Assembly: GCF_023516215.1 (NCBI RefSeq)
Contig: NZ_CP097349.1
Location: 4,988,001 to 5,052,000 of the forward strand
Direction: 5' to 3'
From: Cytobacillus pseudoceanisediminis
GTDB taxonomy: Bacteria; Bacillota; Bacilli; Bacillales; Cytobacillaceae
Length of the DNA: 64,000 nucleotides
A program made the position numbers and the translations under genes. This document shows positions 59,862 through 64,000 of this stretch, piece by piece. Each line of letters opens with the position of its first letter. Position 1 is the stretch's first letter. The notes under the pieces are model-generated. The model saw only the letters and a list, made by a program, of their open reading frames with translations. It had not been told where the DNA came from and searched no databases.

Positions 59862-60060
59862 TTGATTGGAGCGGAGGGTACTTGATCCTCGAAAATGCTG
59901 GCGCATTTTCTTCGTACGGTGTTCAGTCGAGGAAGTTTATTCAACGTCCTGCGGGAGCAGTGGGGCAGGTGAGACCCCGCAGGCGCAAAGCGACGAGGAG
60001 GCTCACCGCCCGCTCCGCGGAAAGCAAGTGCCCCGTGCTGAAATCAGCGGACAGAATATT
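59862..60060 (+). repeat. 199-bp dispersed structured repeat, element A, copy 2
   Basis: Second copy of the element found in the leuS leader, same orientation relative to the downstream gene (ytzG). Contains GCCCGCTCCGCGGAAAGC, absent or changed in copy 1, and hairpins GAAAATGC/GCATTTTC and CCTGCGGG/CCCCGCAGG. Open frames across it are accidental. The rest of the 381-base gap (59813-59861, 60061-60160) shows no gene. Confidence 0.85.
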
Positions 60061-60160
60061 TACTTATAACAAGGATAAGAGAACCTTTTAAAAGGTAAAT
60101 CTTTAATAACGCGATTTTAATAAAAATCAGATTAATTAGGATTAAAAGGGAGGGGCAGCC

Positions 60161-60879
60161 ATGAGAATTGACAAAATGCTGGCCAATCTGGGCTACGGAA
60201 GCCGTAAGGATGTTAAAAAGCTATTAAAGGATGGAGCTGTAACCGTTAATGATGAAAAAGTAAAGGATCCCAAGCACCAGGTCGATCCTGAACAGGATGC
60301 TGTCATCATTAATGGCGAAAAGGTTGAATATAAGGAATTCATTTATTTGATGATGAACAAACCGCCAGGCGTCATTTCCGCAACAGAAGACTCTCAATTT
60401 GAAACCGTGGTCGACCTGCTCGAAATGGAAGACCTTGTTTTTCTCCTTTTCCAGTGGGACGCCTGGATAAGGATACAGAAGGGCTTTTGCTGCTGACTAA
60501 TGACGGCCAGCTGGCACATCGGCTGCTTTCTCCAAAAAAGCATGTTCCTAAAACCTATTTTGCAGTCATAGACAGGGAAGTAACAGCTGATGATGTTGCT
60601 GCGTTTAAAAAAGGGGTTATACTAGATGATGGCTATGAAACCAAGCCTGGGGAGCTGGAAATCCTTAAATCCGGCATAACATCCGATATTGAGTTAACCA
60701 TTACGGAGGGAAAGTTTCATCAGGTGAAAAGAATGTTTGAGGCAGTGGGAAAAAGAGTCATCTATTTGAAGAGAATCTCAATGGGCCCGCTTGAGCTGGA
60801 TAAAACATTGGAATTGGGTGAATATCGGGAATTGACTGATGAAGAGCTTGATAAGCTGATGAATTATGAAGTGAGATGA
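60161..60879 (+). CDS. ytzG: Pseudouridine synthase YtzG, RsuA/RluB family (frameshifted as written)
   Basis: 16S-type pseudouridine synthase: N-terminal S4 RNA-binding domain (MRIDKMLANLGYGSRKDVKKLLKDGAVTVN) then the catalytic domain with GRLDKDTEGLLLLTNDG containing the catalytic Asp, and EGKFHQVKRMFEAVG. The frame breaks at about 60440; one T added to the T5 run at 60438-60442 gives DLVFSPFPVGRLDKDTEG and a 239-residue protein. GGGAGGGG precedes the ATG. Confidence 0.9.
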
Positions 60880-60883
60880 GACG

Positions 60884-60916
60884 GAAAAATCGCCCTGACA
60901 GCAGGGCGATTTTTTA
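60884..60916 (+). terminator. Terminator of ytzG
   Basis: AAAATCGCCCTG / CAGGGCGATTTT with a four-base loop and T-run. Confidence 0.9.
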
Positions 60917-60943
60917 TTTGTTAGGTTGGTTATGCTTTGAGTG

Positions 60944-61165
60944 TTAAGATGACATCTTTACTTTCTTTTGAGTTATGGTCCATTTGCCTCTGCTCGGACT
61001 CTTAACCAAGTCATTGTAGGCGAGGACATTTAAATCTCTTTGAATGGTGCGAGGAGTAATACCAAATTCCTCTACAAGCTCCTGAGTTGTTACAGTTCCG
61101 CGCTTACTTATAAACATGTAGACGGATTTTACACGGTTTAACATCCGGTTAGTTGAAGGTTTCAA
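60944..61165 (-). CDS. ytzE: DeoR-type small HTH protein YtzE
   Basis: A 73-residue protein that is essentially a DeoR-family winged helix-turn-helix: FISKRGTVTTQELVEEFGITPRTIQRDLNVLAYNDLV. No effector domain. The start is a TTG at 61165 with AGGGAGTGG upstream. Probably a DNA-binding regulator; targets unknown. Order ytzG-ytzE-ythP resembles B. subtilis. Confidence 0.85.
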   Translation of the reverse strand: MKPSTNRMLNRVKSVYMFISKRGTVTTQELVEEFGITPRTIQRDLNVLAYNDLVKSPSRGKWTITQKKVKMSS

Positions 61166-61621
61166 AAAACCACTCCCTATCCTTTTTCAAACCCCATGGC
61201 AATTTCCTGCAACCGACAGCTACATTGAAGGATTTTCCTTCAATCGTATGTAGTTTTCTTTTCCCCAGACAACCCCTTTGCATTCTGGTTATTTAGTCAA
61301 GATGTCATACCTCTGACTATATTGTAACGCTATTATCTGATTATTTCTACTTTAAGGATACAATTTTACAAAATATTTATAATGCTGCTTGTGTTTTAGT
61401 CTTTACGTTCCCCTCCTTTTTAATGTATGTTCAATTCCCTAATTATTTGCGATTAAACCTCAATGGGAAAAGGGACTATTACTATACCTTATGGCAGATG
61501 GGGCTTGAATTATGTACAGAATATTCAAATAATCGTTCAAGAAAGTTTCTATATCCTAAAATTTGTTTTTTGATTATAATCAATTGGTATATTTAAAAGA
61601 GATTGAAAGGAAGAAAGTGTA
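61166..61621. other. Long intergenic region before the M48-ankyrin gene
   Basis: These 456 bases hold no gene I can support. A hairpin ATTGAAGGA / TCCTTCAAT with a three-base loop lies at 61224-61244. The rest is AT-rich and should contain divergent promoters for ytzE and the M48 gene; TATAAT at about 61574-61579 is a candidate -10. Confidence 0.5.
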
Positions 61622-62896
61622 ATGGAAGCTTACTCGCTGAGAGATCGCCTGGTATACCCGAAGGAAAATATTTATTTTGCATTCGTTGCTTTATTTAGTA
61701 TTTTGTCTTATATTTTTCTCGCATTCTCTATTATTGGCATTGTGATTATTTTAGCATTAATACTTGTATCTCTTCTGTTCCATGGGATTATGATGGGCGG
61801 CATCAGAAGAAACGGAGTAAGAATAAGTGAGAAACAATTTCCTGAAATTTATGAAAAAGCAGTACTAACTGCAAAGGAAATGGGTCTGCAAGATTTGCCG
61901 GATATATACGTGATTGAGTCTGAAGGTGTCTTAAATGCCTTTGCAACCAGGTTTTTCAGAAGAAATATGGTTGTCTTATATTCTGGTATTTTTGAATTGA
62001 CTGCTCGTGGAGCTGAAAAGGAAGTGCTGTTTGTCCTGGCCCATGAGTTTGCTCATTTAAAAAGAAAGCATGTTATCATAAGCCTTCTTCTGCTCCCTGC
62101 TATGTGGGTTCCATTCCTGGGGAATGCGTACTTAAGAGCATGCGAGTATACATGTGATCGTTATGCTGCCTATTATATAAAGTCGTTTGAAGCATCTAGA
62201 GATGCCTTAACTATGCTTGCGATTGGAAAAGAACTTTATCCTAAGGTCAATAAGCATGCATACATGGAGCAGCTCCAAACGGAAACTGGATTTTTTGTAT
62301 GGCTGAATGAGAAACTTTCCACCCATCCTCACCTGCCGAAAAGAATTTATGCTTTATCAAAAGTTTTTGATGAAGAATCTGCAGTTGAGTTAAAAGAACC
62401 AAAGGGCAGGATATGGCTAGGGATAGCAGGAGCGGTCTTAACGCTGACTATTCTTTCCGGCGGACTCTGGGTTGGGTATAAATCACTTAAAAAAATGGAT
62501 TTGTGGACTGAAACGGTTATGGGCATTGAAGGAGCTACCGCTCTAATGAATGCAGCGAGTGAAAATGATACTGAAATGATCCACATTTTATTGGCTGATG
62601 GGGCGGATATTGAGGAAATGGATGCAGATGGCACTACTGCCTTACACTGGGCTGTTTCTTATGGCCAGTATGACAGCGCTGCCCTTCTGCTGGAAAATGG
62701 CGCAGAGCCTAATACGGCAGATAACTATCAAACCACTCCTTTAATGAGTGCAGTATTTAATGAGGATACTGAAATGGCCATGCTTCTCCTGGAGTATGGT
62801 GCAGATCCCGCTGTGAAAGATGCGGATGGCTACACAGCCTATGATTACGCTGCAGACTTTGAAAATACAGAATTAATGGATATCCTCCAGCCATAA
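61622..62896 (+). CDS. M48-family membrane metalloprotease with C-terminal ankyrin repeats
   Basis: A 424-residue fusion. Hydrophobic N-terminus (about 18-55, probably two helices), then an HtpX-like M48 peptidase: zinc motif HEFAH (H141, E142, H145) and the downstream Glu ligand in CEYTCDRYAA (E175). A further helix is at 262-286. From about residue 304 to the end there are roughly three and a half ankyrin repeats (GATALMNAASENDTEMIHILLADGADI; GTTALHWAVSYGQ; YQTTPLMSAVFNEDTE; GYTAYDYAADFEN). GAAAGGAAG precedes the ATG. The repeats probably bind substrate or partner proteins; this is inference. Confidence 0.88.
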   Translation: MEAYSLRDRLVYPKENIYFAFVALFSILSYIFLAFSIIGIVIILALILVSLLFHGIMMGGIRRNGVRISEKQFPEIYEKAVLTAKEMGLQDLPDIYVIESEGVLNAFATRFFRRNMVVLYSGIFELTARGAEKEVLFVLAHEFAHLKRKHVIISLLLLPAMWVPFLGNAYLRACEYTCDRYAAYYIKSFEASRDALTMLAIGKELYPKVNKHAYMEQLQTETGFFVWLNEKLSTHPHLPKRIYALSKVFDEESAVELKEPKGRIWLGIAGAVLTLTILSGGLWVGYKSLKKMDLWTETVMGIEGATALMNAASENDTEMIHILLADGADIEEMDADGTTALHWAVSYGQYDSAALLLENGAEPNTADNYQTTPLMSAVFNEDTEMAMLLLEYGADPAVKDADGYTAYDYAADFENTELMDILQP

Positions 62897-62897
62897 T

Positions 62898-62927
62898 GAA
62901 ACTGCCCCTTTCGGAGGGGCAGTTTTA
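62898..62927 (+). terminator. Terminator of the M48-ankyrin gene
   Basis: AAACTGCCCCT / AGGGGCAGTTT stem with T-run. Confidence 0.85.
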
Positions 62928-63004
62928 TTATGGTTTTAAAGAATATATGAAAAAGAGCAAACCTTTTCCAATTATATCCGTATGTATAGTCAGGAGGAGA
63001 GTAA

Positions 63005-63721
63005 ATGAACTTATTAAACGTCGATATTGCATCAGCAGGCTATGAAAATGGAAAACCGATCATACATAATATTAATTTTGATGTAATGGCGGGGGAATTG
63101 ATCGGCCTTATAGGTCCTAACGGGGCAGGAAAAAGCACAACGATTAAAACAATCCTGGGATTATTGGAACATAAAAAGGGGACAGTGAAATTTAAGCAGG
63201 GAGTTAAGTATTCCTATATACCTGAACGCCCCATCTTTTATGATGAGCTGACATTGTGGGAACACTTGGATTTTACAGCTGCCGTAGAGGGACTGTCGGA
63301 AATACAGTATAAGAAGAGGGCATCAGAGCTCTTGAGGGAGTATAATCTGTCTGAACACGCTCATAAATTTCCCGGCACATATTCAAAGGGGATGCAGCAA
63401 AAGGCGATGCTGATTCTTGCGATGATTGCCAAGCCGGATGTCTATATTATTGATGAACCGTTTATTGGACTTGATCCTAATGCTATGAAACTGTTTCTGG
63501 AATCAATTGAAAGAGAGAGGCAAAGGGGCGCAGGCATTCTTATGTCCACTCATGTACTGGATACGGCAGAGAAAGTGTGCAGCAGCTTTCTAATTGTGCA
63601 TGATGGCCAGTTGAAGGCTTCCGGCTCATTAGACGATCTCAGGCAGCAATGCGGTCTTTTGGCTGGTTCGCTTTATGATTGCTTTCATCAGATTGCAGAG
63701 GGAAATGACAATGAAAAGTAG
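63005..63721 (+). CDS. ythP: ABC transporter ATP-binding protein YthP (EcsA-like)
   Basis: A 238-residue ABC ATPase: Walker A GPNGAGKST, signature YSKGMQQK, Walker B VYIIDEPFIGLDP, H-loop STHVLDTAE. Closest in type to EcsA and YthP. AGGAGGAGAG precedes the ATG. The following membrane gene starts 11 bases before its stop, so the two form one exporter. By order in the window it corresponds to B. subtilis ythP rather than ecsA. Confidence 0.88.
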   Translation: MNLLNVDIASAGYENGKPIIHNINFDVMAGELIGLIGPNGAGKSTTIKTILGLLEHKKGTVKFKQGVKYSYIPERPIFYDELTLWEHLDFTAAVEGLSEIQYKKRASELLREYNLSEHAHKFPGTYSKGMQQKAMLILAMIAKPDVYIIDEPFIGLDPNAMKLFLESIERERQRGAGILMSTHVLDTAEKVCSSFLIVHDGQLKASGSLDDLRQQCGLLAGSLYDCFHQIAEGNDNEK

Positions 63722-64000
63722 TTCGCTCTTTTTTGGAAGGTTAATCAATAGCTGGAAGTATCAATTTGGTATTTTCCGTTCCGTTGCAGATTGGACCATC
63801 ATGGTTTATCTCATTGTTCCCGGTGCAATCATTTTTGGAATGATATATCGCTCCTGGTGGTTGGAAACGCCTGAATGGATTGCAAACTTGCCAATGTTTC
63901 TCCTTTTCTTCCTGCTTTATATTTATTCATGGCTGGGTAACTTTCGCCCATTTATACAAGAGGCTGACAAGGTGTTTCTGGTGAAAAATAAGAGCCTCTA
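63711..64000 (+). CDS. ythQ: ABC transporter permease YthQ (EcsB-like), 3' truncated by window edge
   Basis: The ATG at 63711 (in GGAAATGACAATG) opens a frame that runs off the right edge: MKSSSLFFGRLINSWKYQFG, then two hydrophobic stretches (MVYLIVPGAIIFGMIY and LPMFLLFFLLYIYSWLG) and FIQEADKVFLVKNKS. The ADKVFLVKN segment and position after the ATPase fit EcsB/YthQ membrane subunits. It overlaps ythP by 11 bases. Only about 96 residues are visible. Confidence 0.8.
   Translation, partial: MKSSSLFFGRLINSWKYQFGIFRSVADWTIMVYLIVPGAIIFGMIYRSWWLETPEWIANLPMFLLFFLLYIYSWLGNFRPFIQEADKVFLVKNKSL

Noticed and set aside
59866..60091. Two overlapping frames of 67-69 codons before ytzG
   Set aside because: Both lie within repeat element A and are explained by its GC-rich arms.

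Overview
The window is chromosomal DNA of a low-GC Gram-positive Bacillaceae species (Bacillus sensu lato; a Cytobacillus- or Mesobacillus-like relative is my guess). Reasons: AAGGAGG-type ribosome binding sites, frequent TTG/GTG starts, an S-box and a T-box leader, sporulation gene cse60, SigB- and SigL-type promoters, and long gene-order agreement with the 'yt' region of Bacillus subtilis. No tRNA, rRNA, CRISPR array, prophage or transposase was seen.

Layout. 1-7.2 kb: glycogen operon glgB(partial)-C-D-A-P. 7.26-7.9 kb: a 52-bp tandem array with a higher-order pattern, between convergent genes. 8-11.3 kb: DDAH-family hydrolase, a 70-aa protein, yteA, menA. 11.7-19.2 kb: menaquinone operon menF-D-H-B-E-C. 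19.3-24.6 kb: a 35-aa membrane peptide, a DUF1540 protein, cytochrome bd oxidase cydAB, a lone zinc-binding lipoprotein with two Zur-box-like sites, and carbonic anhydrase ytiB. 24.4-36 kb: yidD, luxS, cls, ytzI, dps (SigB-type promoter), DUF6612 lipoprotein, ytkD, ABC transporter ytlACD, ytmA, ytmB, pckA. 36.3-40.7 kb: DCC protein, S-box/metK, asnB. 41-48.3 kb: C39-like protein, ytoA, ytpA, ytpB, ytqAB, ytzC, an MFS transporter. 48.3-52.7 kb: an accessory island of PAS/sigma-54 activator, textbook -24/-12 promoter, GntP-type permease and 3-hydroxybutyrate dehydrogenase. 52.7-64 kb: T-box/leuS, ytwF, cse60, ytfP, ytgP, ytzG, ytzE, an M48 protease-ankyrin fusion, ythP and partial ythQ.

How the genes fit together. 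The glg operon makes ADP-glucose, polymerises and branches glycogen, and GlgP degrades it. The men genes take chorismate to demethylmenaquinone (MenI and MenG excepted), the quinone pool used by the neighbouring bd oxidase. ytpA and ytpB act in phospholipid and sesquarterpene metabolism. The SigL island looks like a self-contained uptake and oxidation module for a hydroxy acid, probably 3-hydroxybutyrate.

A caution for any reader: at least 15 genes, including leuS, menD, cydA and ytqA, are interrupted as written by about 18 single-base losses, nearly all in homopolymer runs and always in the deletion direction. I read these as sequencing or assembly errors rather than gene decay, and give the gene extents across the break.
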